DNA of 64,000 bases. Source: PALSA-350 sp963794165 (GTDB lineage: Bacteria > Acidobacteriota > Terriglobia > Terriglobales > Acidobacteriaceae). Under the pieces are notes generated by a model. That model saw only the letters and a program-made list of their open reading frames with translations, did no database searches and was not told where the DNA came from. Position numbers and translations under genes: made by a program. This document shows, one piece after another, positions 54,258 through 62,183 of this stretch (position 1 is its first letter; every line of letters starts with the position of its first letter). Location: NCBI GenBank assembly GCA_963794165.1, contig CAWCCT010000005.1, positions 124,001 to 188,000 on the forward strand. Direction: 5' to 3'.

Positions 54258-54548
54258 GTCCGCTGAACCGCAGGTCCCTCGGCTTCGCTCGGGATGACAA
54301 AGGGGAGTGCGGCGCTTTCACGCAGTTTTTCCAACCGGAATGTGCCGGGTGGAGAGACCTGCGCTTCTATTGCGAGAAGCACCCTCTGTCCAGCAACCGC
54401 TTTCCTTGGAAGCGCCGCCCTCCCCTTTGTCATCCCGAGCGAAGCCGAGGGACTGGCAGTTCTCTCAGCCAGCATCAAAGGCTGACCGAAGCGCCTTACT
54501 CCCCTTTGTCATCCCGAGCGAAGCCGAGGGACCTGCGGTTCAGCGGAC
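54258..54548. repeat. Perfect 51-bp inverted repeat with a third internal copy
   Basis: The sequence 54258-54308 (GTCCGCTGAACCGCAGGTCC onward) is the exact reverse complement of 54498-54548. A third, partial copy (CCCCTTTGTCATCCCGAGCG onward) lies at about 54421-54459. The shared core is GTCATCCCGAGCGAAGCCGA. It fills the 325-base gap between the convergent ABA4-like and dehydrogenase genes, which holds no gene. Paired arms in RNA could terminate transcription from both sides. Confidence 0.85.
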
Positions 54549-54575
54549 CCTTCGTGGAAATGTTTTTCGTCAACG

Positions 54576-56504
54576 CTAGCTTGCCGTAACCTTTAGATCG
54601 TTCACCGCCCGGTAGGCCTGGTTGATGGCACAGTCGGTGTAGGCGTATGCGTCGGCATCCGCATTGGCGATGGCAATGCGCCCGAATGGCTTGCGTGCTT
54701 CGACGCAGGGCAATGGGCCACCGTTCAACCAGAACGGATCCCACAGCGAGTTGTATTGATAAGCGTAGCCATGCGGCCAGCGATTCACAGTAATTGCCGC
54801 AATGTCACGGGCGGGATCAAACCCGCCGGCTCCCACGCTGCGCACAAGCTGCTCCCGGATATTTCTCTCGAACGTCTCGAATGAAGTGGCATACAGATCG
54901 GCGCGACCGGCTCGGTGCTGGGCGCGCGCAGGCAGTCCGGGGGAACAGGGATAGCGTTCCATGGTGACCACGATTGGTTCCTCAGGCCGCTTGGTGCAAT
55001 GGTATTCGCCTATGCTGACGCGATGGTCAAGGCCTAGCTCAGTGAAGTAGCACCCAGGCGCAGAGATGCTTTTGGTCTGTACGCGCACGAAGCTCTGCCA
55101 GTTCTTCAGCGCCACGTTGGTATAGACAATCGGAACTTTCTCCGCCGATCGCAAGGCTGTTATCTGCTCTGCTGGCAACTCACCGGCGATGTAAGGGATG
55201 ACGGGATGCCAACAGGCCAGAATGCAATGGGCTGCCTTAACCGTGTACAGCCGGCCCTGCTGCACGTAGGTGATTTCTACCTCTTTCGCGGTGGACGGAT
55301 CTCCGTCGTGGCGCACTTTGACCACGGTGCTGTTCAGGCGGATGCGCGTGGGCCTGCCGGGCTGATCGAGTTGATCGTAACGGACCTGACTCGTCACAAT
55401 GTCGGTGGCTGAATCGCCGGGCACAGCTTCGGGAACGAGCGAACGCACCAGCAATCGCGCGATGGAAGAATTGCCATCCGGGAAATGAAAGAAATATTCT
55501 TCCGCTTCTTCATTGTGAATCGAATCGCGGCCCATGCCCGGACCCGGCCCGGGAGCAAGTTTGAGGCCATTAAAGCCGGGCATGCCTAAGCCCCATGCAT
55601 CCTGGGCAGACACCGCGTCAATGCCCACCCCATACAACGGTTTGGGACGCGGATCGAGCACCTTCACCACCTGCTGATCCACTTTGACCAGGTTGGTCAA
55701 GTAGTCAGCGTAGCTCATGCGCGCGAGTTTGGCCTTCTTTTGTTGCGAAGAGAGACCCGGCATGAGGTCCTCTTGGAGCGAAAAGAGGCGCTTCATATCC
55801 GCCTTGGCTTTTGGGGTCATCGGAGCCTGCGCGGCGAACTCCTGCCACATCTTCTCCCCATGCCTGGGCGAAGGGCTGACGGCGAGGCAGTCGCTGCCAA
55901 AGGTCTCGCGGTCGAAGAAGATCTTTTGCTTCAATCCCAGTGAGGGGTACAGCTTTTCGTCGTTGTGCTTGTCGTAGGAGGACACATCGATGCCCAGATC
56001 GCGAATCACTCCCTTGGCTACAGGACTATACGGCGCCGGGCTCTCGATCGAATAGGTGCCCCCATAGCCAAGCATGAAGGTCTTGTCTACATCAAACTCG
56101 TTGCGTTTCGCATGTCCGCCGAAATCATCGTGGTTCTCGAGAATGAGAACGCGCGCCGTTTTGCCGGCGGCTTGGTGAAAGAAGCGGGCGGAAGAGAGGC
56201 CGCTAATGCCGCCGCCCACCACGATCAGATCGTAGCTCTCGCCGGTGCTTTCCGGCTGCCCGGCGCTGGCCCAGAAGGTACCGTCGCGCAGCCGATGCGC
56301 CACCTCAAATGAACCAGGGTGGCTGCCGCGCATGCCATGTAAGGCTGGGGGGTCATAGCCGGGACGGTCTTGCGGCTCCGCCGGCGTTTGACCGAAAAAA
56401 GATTTCGGGGTGATTGCCGTGGCAATGGCCATGGCCGCTCCGTTCATGAAGTCGCGGCGTGTGATGCGACAATCCATGCCCAGTTCTTTATCAGTCCAAC
56501 TCAT
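54576..56504 (-). CDS. Tat-exported spermidine dehydrogenase-like flavoprotein
   Basis: The 642-residue protein starts with a short leader, then MDCRITRRDFMNGAAMAIATAI, a twin-arginine signal. The FAD dinucleotide motif is LIVVGGGISGLSSARFF (near 87-103), followed by the long substrate domain and a C-terminal FAD segment (IAIANADADAYAYTDCAINQAY). Length and layout match bacterial SpdH, which oxidises spermidine to diaminopropane and an aminoaldehyde. I choose ATG 56504 because it overlaps the PotC stop (ATGA); an in-frame extension of 10 codons would lie inside potC. It is the last gene of the pot operon, so periplasmic oxidation and uptake of polyamines are tied together. Confidence 0.88.
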   Translation of the reverse strand: MSWTDKELGMDCRITRRDFMNGAAMAIATAITPKSFFGQTPAEPQDRPGYDPPALHGMRGSHPGSFEVAHRLRDGTFWASAGQPESTGESYDLIVVGGGISGLSSARFFHQAAGKTARVLILENHDDFGGHAKRNEFDVDKTFMLGYGGTYSIESPAPYSPVAKGVIRDLGIDVSSYDKHNDEKLYPSLGLKQKIFFDRETFGSDCLAVSPSPRHGEKMWQEFAAQAPMTPKAKADMKRLFSLQEDLMPGLSSQQKKAKLARMSYADYLTNLVKVDQQVVKVLDPRPKPLYGVGIDAVSAQDAWGLGMPGFNGLKLAPGPGPGMGRDSIHNEEAEEYFFHFPDGNSSIARLLVRSLVPEAVPGDSATDIVTSQVRYDQLDQPGRPTRIRLNSTVVKVRHDGDPSTAKEVEITYVQQGRLYTVKAAHCILACWHPVIPYIAGELPAEQITALRSAEKVPIVYTNVALKNWQSFVRVQTKSISAPGCYFTELGLDHRVSIGEYHCTKRPEEPIVVTMERYPCSPGLPARAQHRAGRADLYATSFETFERNIREQLVRSVGAGGFDPARDIAAITVNRWPHGYAYQYNSLWDPFWLNGGPLPCVEARKPFGRIAIANADADAYAYTDCAINQAYRAVNDLKVTAS

Positions 56505-57274
56505 CGATTGGTTACCTCGCGGGTCATCAGCCACTGTGACAGAAAGATGGTGATCACCGAAAACAAAAAGATCAGCGTCGCAATGGCATTCATTTCGGGA
56601 GTGGCGCCGCGGCGCAGCCGTGACCAGATCTCCAGTGGCAGCGTGTTCTCTCTGCCGATCAGAAAGAAGGTGACGGCAATTTCATCCATGGAGAGCGTAA
56701 ACACCAGCAGCGCTGTGCCCAGCAAGGAAGTTCGCAAGCCGGGCAGCACAATGCGCACCAGGGTCTGCAACCGGCTTGCTCCCAGGTCGGCAGACGCTTC
56801 TTCGAGCGCACGATCGAGCTTGGCCAGGCCGGCGAAGATCTCCGTGGTCGCCACCGCCGTCAACGCGGTCGAGTGGCCGAGAATCACGGTGACCAGGCTT
56901 AAATGAAATCCGCTGCTCACCGTCAGCAGGAGCAGGGAAATACCCGTAATCACCCCGGGCACGATCAGGGGCAGCAGGACCAGCCGCTGAAAAGCCGCTT
57001 TGCCAGGGAACGAATAACGATCGAGCGCGTAGGCCGCGGGGAAGCCAATCAACATCGACAGCACGACGGTGGAGAGGGCGACGATCGCGCTATTGCCCAC
57101 CGAGGTCCACATAGCCGAGTCGTCGAACAGAGTGCGGTACCAATCGAGCGTCCAGTGTTGCGGCGGAAATCCTCCCACGCCGTCGCGGTTGAAGGAGTAG
57201 ACGACCAGCACCACGATAGGCAGATAGAGAAAGGCGTACGCCGCGCCGGCGTAGGCGATCGCGATCCGCTTCAT
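56501..57274 (-). CDS. potC: Polyamine ABC transporter permease PotC-like
   Basis: The 257-residue inner-membrane permease has six TM helices (starting YAGAAYAFLYLPIVVLVVYSF). The binding-protein-dependent transport EAA loop is EEASADLGASRLQTLVRIVLPGL (near 172-195), which contacts the ATPase. It starts at ATG 57274 within the PotB stop (ATGA) after GGAGGG, and its own stop overlaps the dehydrogenase start. It pairs with PotB to form the channel of a spermidine/putrescine importer. Confidence 0.9.
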   Translation of the reverse strand: MKRIAIAYAGAAYAFLYLPIVVLVVYSFNRDGVGGFPPQHWTLDWYRTLFDDSAMWTSVGNSAIVALSTVVLSMLIGFPAAYALDRYSFPGKAAFQRLVLLPLIVPGVITGISLLLLTVSSGFHLSLVTVILGHSTALTAVATTEIFAGLAKLDRALEEASADLGASRLQTLVRIVLPGLRTSLLGTALLVFTLSMDEIAVTFFLIGRENTLPLEIWSRLRRGATPEMNAIATLIFLFSVITIFLSQWLMTREVTNR

Positions 57275-58122
57275 GCCACCCTCCACCGGCGTTCCAGCCT
57301 TTGCGTGACAGTGAGAATGACCAGCACCATCACCAGGATAAGGACGGCAACCGCTGCACCCAGAGGCCAGTTGTAATCGGCTCCGAACAGGTTAGCCACA
57401 ATATTGGCGATCATCACGCTGCTGGGGCCGCCTAACAAGAGCGGCGACAGAAAATCGCCGAAGCTAAGCAAAAAGGCAAAGGTCGCACCCGAGAGAACGC
57501 CAGGCAACGACAGAGGAAGGATCACGCGGATGAAGGTCTGCCATGCCGTGGCGCCCAGGTCGCTCGAAGACTCGAGCAGCTCATGGGGAATCTTTTCGAG
57601 CGATGCGACCACCGGTAAGACCACGAAGGGCACATAGATATGAGTCAGGGTCACGATCACGGCAAACGGACTGTACAGAAGGAAGCCGAGAGGATGCCGC
57701 GTTGCGTGGCACCACAACAGGAGGGTATTCATCACCCCTTCGTTGCCGAAGATGACCTTCCACGCGTAAGCGCGCACCAGGTAGCTGATCCACAGCGGGA
57801 TAATCACTGCCTGGTACAGCACGCGCCGGTACTTGCCCGCCTGAAAAACAAGGAAGCACGCCAGTGGATAGCCAATCAGCAGCGAAAGCACCACGACTGA
57901 GAAGGCGATGCGCATGGAGCGCAGAATCACCGTGAGATAGAGCGGGGTGGTGGCCAGGTGCAGGTAGTTTGTCAGCGTGGCATGACGAAGCACTTGCTGG
58001 CCGGCATCTAGGCTCCAGAAACTGTAGCAAAAAAGTAGGCAGTAAGGGGTGAACAGAAACAGAGCGATCCAGGCGAACGGGGGCAGGGTTACCAGCCATG
58101 CGGAGAGACGCGACCGGGCCAT
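57271..58122 (-). CDS. potB: Polyamine ABC transporter permease PotB-like
   Basis: The 283-residue permease has six TM helices and a long periplasmic first loop (LLFCYSFWSLDAGQQVLRHA). The EAA loop is LESSSDLGATAWQTFIRVILPLSL (near 190-213). ATG 58122 lies one base past the potA stop (58124); a 25-codon in-frame extension would lie within potA and is rejected. It overlaps potC by ATGA. Family membership and the adjacent PotA, PotC and PotD genes support the assignment; putrescine against spermidine preference is not decidable. Confidence 0.9.
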   Translation of the reverse strand: MARSRLSAWLVTLPPFAWIALFLFTPYCLLFCYSFWSLDAGQQVLRHATLTNYLHLATTPLYLTVILRSMRIAFSVVVLSLLIGYPLACFLVFQAGKYRRVLYQAVIIPLWISYLVRAYAWKVIFGNEGVMNTLLLWCHATRHPLGFLLYSPFAVIVTLTHIYVPFVVLPVVASLEKIPHELLESSSDLGATAWQTFIRVILPLSLPGVLSGATFAFLLSFGDFLSPLLLGGPSSVMIANIVANLFGADYNWPLGAAVAVLILVMVLVILTVTQRLERRWRVA

Positions 58123-58123
58123 G

Positions 58124-59152
58124 TTATTCCTTCTCCAGTGGAACCAGGTCTTGCGCCTGAAAGGCAAAGCTCGTGCTGCCATTATGTGGTCCGGCAATGC
58201 GTGCTGATAACTCCATGGCAGGGGTGCAGCGCAGGGTCAGCAGAGAATCCGCGCCATGAAACTGTTCCGCAACTACCTCTGCGACGAATCGAACCTGGTT
58301 GTCGCTGGACTTTTCTGATGCGGGCTGGATGCACTCCGGGCGCAGCGAAAAAGTGACAGGGCCATCCGCTAACGTAACAGGCACCGAGAAAGCTCCACAG
58401 TCCGCTACGCCGCCGCGAACAGTCCCGGCGACAATGTTGCTCTTGCCCAGAAACGAGGCCGCGTAGGCGGTGCGCGGCTGGGAGTAGATCGCGCGCGGCG
58501 TGCCGCATTGCTCTACCTTGCCGTTACGCAGCAGAACCACGCGATCGGAGATAGCCAACGCCTCACTCTGGTCATGAGTAACAAAGATAAACGTGATGCC
58601 GACCTCGCGCTGCAGCAGCTTCAATTCACGCTGCATTTCGAGGCGAAGATTGGCGTCCAGGGCAGACAACGGTTCATCGAGCAACAGCAGCCGCGGCCTG
58701 TTCACCAGCGCCCGGGCTAGTGCTACCCGCTGCTTTTGCCCTCCGCTGATCTGACTGGGCAAGTGTTTGGCGAAGCGCTCCATGCGCACTTTCTCAAGTG
58801 CTTCCTCCACCCGCGTGGTCATTTCGCCGCGCGCGCATCCTCTTACCCGCAGGCCGTAGGCCACATTGTCAAAAACACTCATGTGGGGAAAAAGAGCATA
58901 GCTCTGGAAGACGGTATGGATCGGGCGGCGATGGGGTGGCAGGGCATCGAGGCGCTGGTCATCAAGCAAGACGCGTCCCGCGGTCGCCTCCTCAAACCCG
59001 GCCAGGATACGCAGCAGAGTGGTTTTGCCCGAACCGCTCTCGCCCAAAAGAGTAAGAAACTCGCCCTGTTCCACGTCCAGCGAAATGGACTCGAGCACAG
59101 CGTGGTCGCCGAAGCGCTTGCCTACGCTCTCCAGGCGCAAAAAACCACTCAC
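58124..59152 (-). CDS. potA: Polyamine ABC transporter ATPase PotA-like
   Basis: The 342-residue ATPase has Walker A GESGSGKTT (near 41-49), Q-loop VFQSYALF, signature ISGGQKQRVALARAL, Walker B LLLLDEPLSALD and H-loop VTHDQ. A C-terminal TOBE-type regulatory domain (FSLRPECIQPA) follows. The start is GTG 59152, whose bases overlap the potD stop (GTGA); other in-frame starts would lie far inside potD. It powers import through PotBC. Confidence 0.9.
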   Translation of the reverse strand: MSGFLRLESVGKRFGDHAVLESISLDVEQGEFLTLLGESGSGKTTLLRILAGFEEATAGRVLLDDQRLDALPPHRRPIHTVFQSYALFPHMSVFDNVAYGLRVRGCARGEMTTRVEEALEKVRMERFAKHLPSQISGGQKQRVALARALVNRPRLLLLDEPLSALDANLRLEMQRELKLLQREVGITFIFVTHDQSEALAISDRVVLLRNGKVEQCGTPRAIYSQPRTAYAASFLGKSNIVAGTVRGGVADCGAFSVPVTLADGPVTFSLRPECIQPASEKSSDNQVRFVAEVVAEQFHGADSLLTLRCTPAMELSARIAGPHNGSTSFAFQAQDLVPLEKE

Positions 59153-60228
59153 TGGCTGGCCTTTACTTCGTTCCAAATTTCCGTGTATTTCGGGCGCTGC
59201 GGCACATCCTCCCAAAAGACAATCTGGTGCTGGTAAGCATCGATGTCATCCAGGTGCAGGCTGTGGCGTTGCTGTGGCGTCATCAGCGCAGCGGCTTGCG
59301 GGTTGGCCGGGATGTATCCCGTAACATCGCTCAGTTGCTTCTGCGCCTGGGCGGAGATGAGATAGTTCAATAGTTGGTAGGCGAGGTCCTTGTTTTCGCT
59401 GGAGGACGTAATCATCAGGTGGTCGATCCACCCAGTCGTGCCTTCGGCGGGAATCTCTTCCTGCACAGGTATGCCGCTCTTATGCAACTGGTTGGTCACC
59501 AGCGGCCAACCCATGGCGGCGATTACCTCGTGGTTCTGGAACAGGTTGGTCAGTTCTCCGCCGGTGGTCCAGAGCTTGCGGATATTGGGCTTCAGCGCGA
59601 TCAGCTTTTGCTTCACCTGCTGGAGTTGGGCATCGTCCAGGTGGTAGACGGCCGTGGGGTCCGGCTTGCCGAAACCGAGTACCTCGGCCGCCATGTACAT
59701 GGTGGAGAGATCGTCCCAGAACGAGAGCTTGTTGGCATATTTCGGATCCCACAGCTCGGCCCAGGTCGCGGGCGGCTTGGCAAAGGCGGTCGTGTCGTAG
59801 AGCAGCGGATTCGGGCCCCAGGTGAGCGGCACGCCATAAACCTTGCCATCTTGCTTGACCAGTGTCCTGGAGGTGAGGCTGGGAGAAAGCTGCGCGTAGT
59901 TGGGAATCTTGCTCAGATCGAGCGGAGCAACCAGCCCGGTGCGGGTGATTGCGGTGGCCACGTCGCTCGAGGGCGAGATTACGTCGTAGTTGGAAGCAGC
60001 GCCTCCGCGTAACTTGGCTACCAATTCATCGCTGGATCCCATGTAGGCCGCGGTTACCTTGCATTGGCATTGGGCTTCGAAGCCGCGGATAAAAGAAGGG
60101 TCGGCGTATCCTTCCCACACCAGCAGGCTGAGCGTGGGTGGGGCCTTCTTGCACCCGGTTAGGATACTGAGCACGGCCAAGCTAAATAGTAGGACGCCAA
60201 ATACTCGGGTCAGGGTCTTCGCGCGCAT
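59149..60228 (-). CDS. potD: Polyamine-binding lipoprotein PotD-like
   Basis: The 359-residue extracytoplasmic solute-binding protein has a lipoprotein signal with lipobox LTGC (Cys near 26). The periplasmic binding protein type 2 fold follows: LLVWEGYADPSFIRGFEAQCQ, AYMGSSDELVAKL, YGVPLTWGPNPLLYD, WAELWDPKYANKL, GWIDHLMI. These match PotD/PotF-type binding proteins, where aromatic and acidic residues hold the polyamine amines. It is first in the operon potD-A-B-C-dehydrogenase, all joined by overlaps of 4 bases or gaps of 1 base. Confidence 0.9.
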   Translation of the reverse strand: MRAKTLTRVFGVLLFSLAVLSILTGCKKAPPTLSLLVWEGYADPSFIRGFEAQCQCKVTAAYMGSSDELVAKLRGGAASNYDVISPSSDVATAITRTGLVAPLDLSKIPNYAQLSPSLTSRTLVKQDGKVYGVPLTWGPNPLLYDTTAFAKPPATWAELWDPKYANKLSFWDDLSTMYMAAEVLGFGKPDPTAVYHLDDAQLQQVKQKLIALKPNIRKLWTTGGELTNLFQNHEVIAAMGWPLVTNQLHKSGIPVQEEIPAEGTTGWIDHLMITSSSENKDLAYQLLNYLISAQAQKQLSDVTGYIPANPQAAALMTPQQRHSLHLDDIDAYQHQIVFWEDVPQRPKYTEIWNEVKASQ

Positions 60229-60261
60229 GCGTCTCCAAATTTTGTCCGTCGACGGAACCCT

Positions 60262-60412
60262 GGGTGCCCCACACCCCGGATTTCCTGTGAGGCTTGGTGA
60301 ACCTAACGAAACTTCTTGCGGCTTTCCTTAAAGAAAGCCGCATACGCGACGATCGATGAGGCAGCGTACAGGAAATCCGGGCATCTCGCTCGTTTTTCGC
60401 GAGATGTGGGAT
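60262..60412. repeat. Nested-hairpin intergenic element between divergent polyamine operons
   Basis: GGGTGCCCCAC opens the element. CCCGGATTTCCTGT (60275-60288) and ACAGGAAATCCGGG (60368-60381) are perfect 14-bp inverted arms. Inside lies GCGGCTTTC-cttaaa-GAAAGCCGC (60318-60341), and just outside CATCTCGC-tcgtttttc-GCGAGATG (60382-60406). It shares the GGGTGCCCC cap with the 8.6, 13.6 and 24.9 kb repeats. The remaining gap to 60751 holds a possible -10 TATAAT (60534-60539) but no matching -35, and no gene. Confidence 0.7.
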
Positions 60413-60751
60413 ACCACTGCTCTGACCCCGAAGACTCAAAGGACCACTCGACAGCGAAAGGTAAGAATTTGTGGTGCCTTGGCGGAGCAAATAGGTTTTC
60501 AAAAATTACTATAAGGGTTTATTCGAGGCAACGTATAATTGGATCGCCCCCAATGTCTCTTCTAGCCAGCTACGAAGATTGCTGCATCGCAGGCACCTTT
60601 TGCCGGATGCGCTGGTTTCTCCGCTACGCCCGTGGCGAAGGCCGGCTGTGCCGGCGCCCCTCCCCTAGTCCGCTCTTTTAGCTAGAGCATTTTCCTGGCT
60701 TCACCCGGCCTCCGCATCATTGACAGCCCCCTGGGCAAAGGAAGAATCCCC

Positions 60752-62122
60752 ATGTACCACCTTCTCGAGAAGGAACTCGCGACCTTTGAAGCACGTACCC
60801 CTGGTTCGAAAGCAGCGCTCAAGCGTGCCGAACCGCGCATGCCGCTGGGCGTAGCCAGCAACTTCCGCAGTTACGAGCCCTGGCCCCTGTTTGTTAAAGA
60901 CGCCAAGGGAACCCACATTCACGATCTCGATGGCCATGAGTACATCGATTTCAATCTTTGTTTCGGCGCGCTGATGGCCGGCCATTGCCATCCGGCAGTG
61001 GTTGCTGCGGTGCAGGAGCGCCTGGTTACCGGCACCATGTACGGCATGCCGCACACCCTGGAGTACGACCTGGCAGACGAGATTTGTCAGCGCTTTCCCG
61101 TGGAGCAGGTGCGTTTCGGCAGCAGTGGAACCGAGGTCACTATGCATGCCATCCGGATCGCGCGTGGTTTCACCGGGCGGGACAAGATCATCAAGATGGA
61201 AGGCGCTTATCACGGTGTTCACGACTCGGTCTTGGTGAGCATGAAGCCGAAACTCGATCTTGTCGGCGATCCTGATCGGCCCAACCAGGTGCCGGCTTCG
61301 GGTGGAGTGCCAGCCGATACGGTGAAGAATACTCTCGTCGCCCAGTTCAACGACCTGAAGGCGGTTGATAGACATTTCAAGGAAAATCCACGCCAGATCG
61401 CCGCAGTGATCATCGAGCCCATCATGATGAACATCGGCATCTGCATGCCGGAGCCGGGCTACCTGGAAGGGCTGCGCGAGATCTGCACCCGCGAGGGCGC
61501 CCTGCTCATCTTCGACGAGGTTAAGACCGGCGCCAAGCTGGGCCGTGGCGGAGCGTGTGAGTACTTCAACATCAAGGCCGATATCGTGACGTTGGCCAAG
61601 TCTATCGGCGGCGGTTTCCCGCTTGCCGCCTTCGCTGCCAGCAAGCAGGTGATGGATGTGATCGCGGAGCAGAAAGTCTTCCATGCCGGCACCTACGCCA
61701 CCAATCCGTTGGTTATGGCTGCGGGTCTTGCGACTTTGCGCGAGGTGCTCACGCCCGCAGGATACGCGCACATCGGCAAGGTGAGCGATGCCCTCGTAGC
61801 CGGTTACAAGCAGATTGTGCAGAAGACCGGGATTGAAGCCTACGTGGAAAGCGCGGGCGCGAATGGAGCCATGCTGCTGTATCGCCACAAGATTCGTAAC
61901 TACCGCGACTGGCATGCCGTCGACACCAACCTGTGGAGGCTCTATTGGTTCGGTATGTTGAACCGTGGTGTGATGGCGCAGCCCTACTGGTGGGATGAGC
62001 AATGGACCATCTCCGTCGCTCACTCCATGGCGGATGTGGACAAGCACCTCTCGGCGTTTGAAGAAGTAGCGCCGGCGTTGGCCCAGGCGCAGCAGGAAAC
62101 CATGGCACCTGCGGCCAGGTAA
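60752..62122 (+). CDS. Class III PLP-dependent aminotransferase
   Basis: The 456-residue enzyme has the fold type I class III pattern: GTHIHDLDGHEYIDFN (near 52-67), SSGTEVTMHAIRIARGFTGRDKIIKMEGAYHG, LLIFDEVKTG with the PLP-contact Asp, and TLAKSIGGGFPLAAF with PLP Lys283. It resembles glutamate-1-semialdehyde aminomutase-like and omega-amino acid aminotransferases. Heme genes are absent, and it stands upstream of an aldehyde dehydrogenase and another class III aminotransferase. It is divergent from a polyamine importer, so polyamine or diamine transamination is the likelier role. AAGGAAGAA lies before the ATG. Confidence 0.9.
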   Translation: MYHLLEKELATFEARTPGSKAALKRAEPRMPLGVASNFRSYEPWPLFVKDAKGTHIHDLDGHEYIDFNLCFGALMAGHCHPAVVAAVQERLVTGTMYGMPHTLEYDLADEICQRFPVEQVRFGSSGTEVTMHAIRIARGFTGRDKIIKMEGAYHGVHDSVLVSMKPKLDLVGDPDRPNQVPASGGVPADTVKNTLVAQFNDLKAVDRHFKENPRQIAAVIIEPIMMNIGICMPEPGYLEGLREICTREGALLIFDEVKTGAKLGRGGACEYFNIKADIVTLAKSIGGGFPLAAFAASKQVMDVIAEQKVFHAGTYATNPLVMAAGLATLREVLTPAGYAHIGKVSDALVAGYKQIVQKTGIEAYVESAGANGAMLLYRHKIRNYRDWHAVDTNLWRLYWFGMLNRGVMAQPYWWDEQWTISVAHSMADVDKHLSAFEEVAPALAQAQQETMAPAAR

Positions 62123-62136
62123 GGGCCGCGCTCCGT

Positions 62137-62168
62137 GTATCCCGGGTCTCAAAGCGAGACCTGGATAC
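62137..62168. repeat. Hairpin repeat between aminotransferase and aldehyde dehydrogenase genes
   Basis: GTATCCcGGGTCTC (62137-62150) pairs with GAGACCtGGATAC (62156-62168) around a 5-base loop, carrying the same GGTCTC/GAGACC stem as the other repeats in this window. It lies in a 61-base gap inside the operon, so it could stabilise or attenuate the message rather than fully terminate it. Confidence 0.55.
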
Positions 62169-62183
62169 CTGAAAGGATCGAAA

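Noticed and set aside
60752..62122. hemL (glutamate-1-semialdehyde aminomutase)
   Set aside because: The fold is similar, but the context is polyamine catabolism with no tetrapyrrole genes, so a specific hemL name is not justified.
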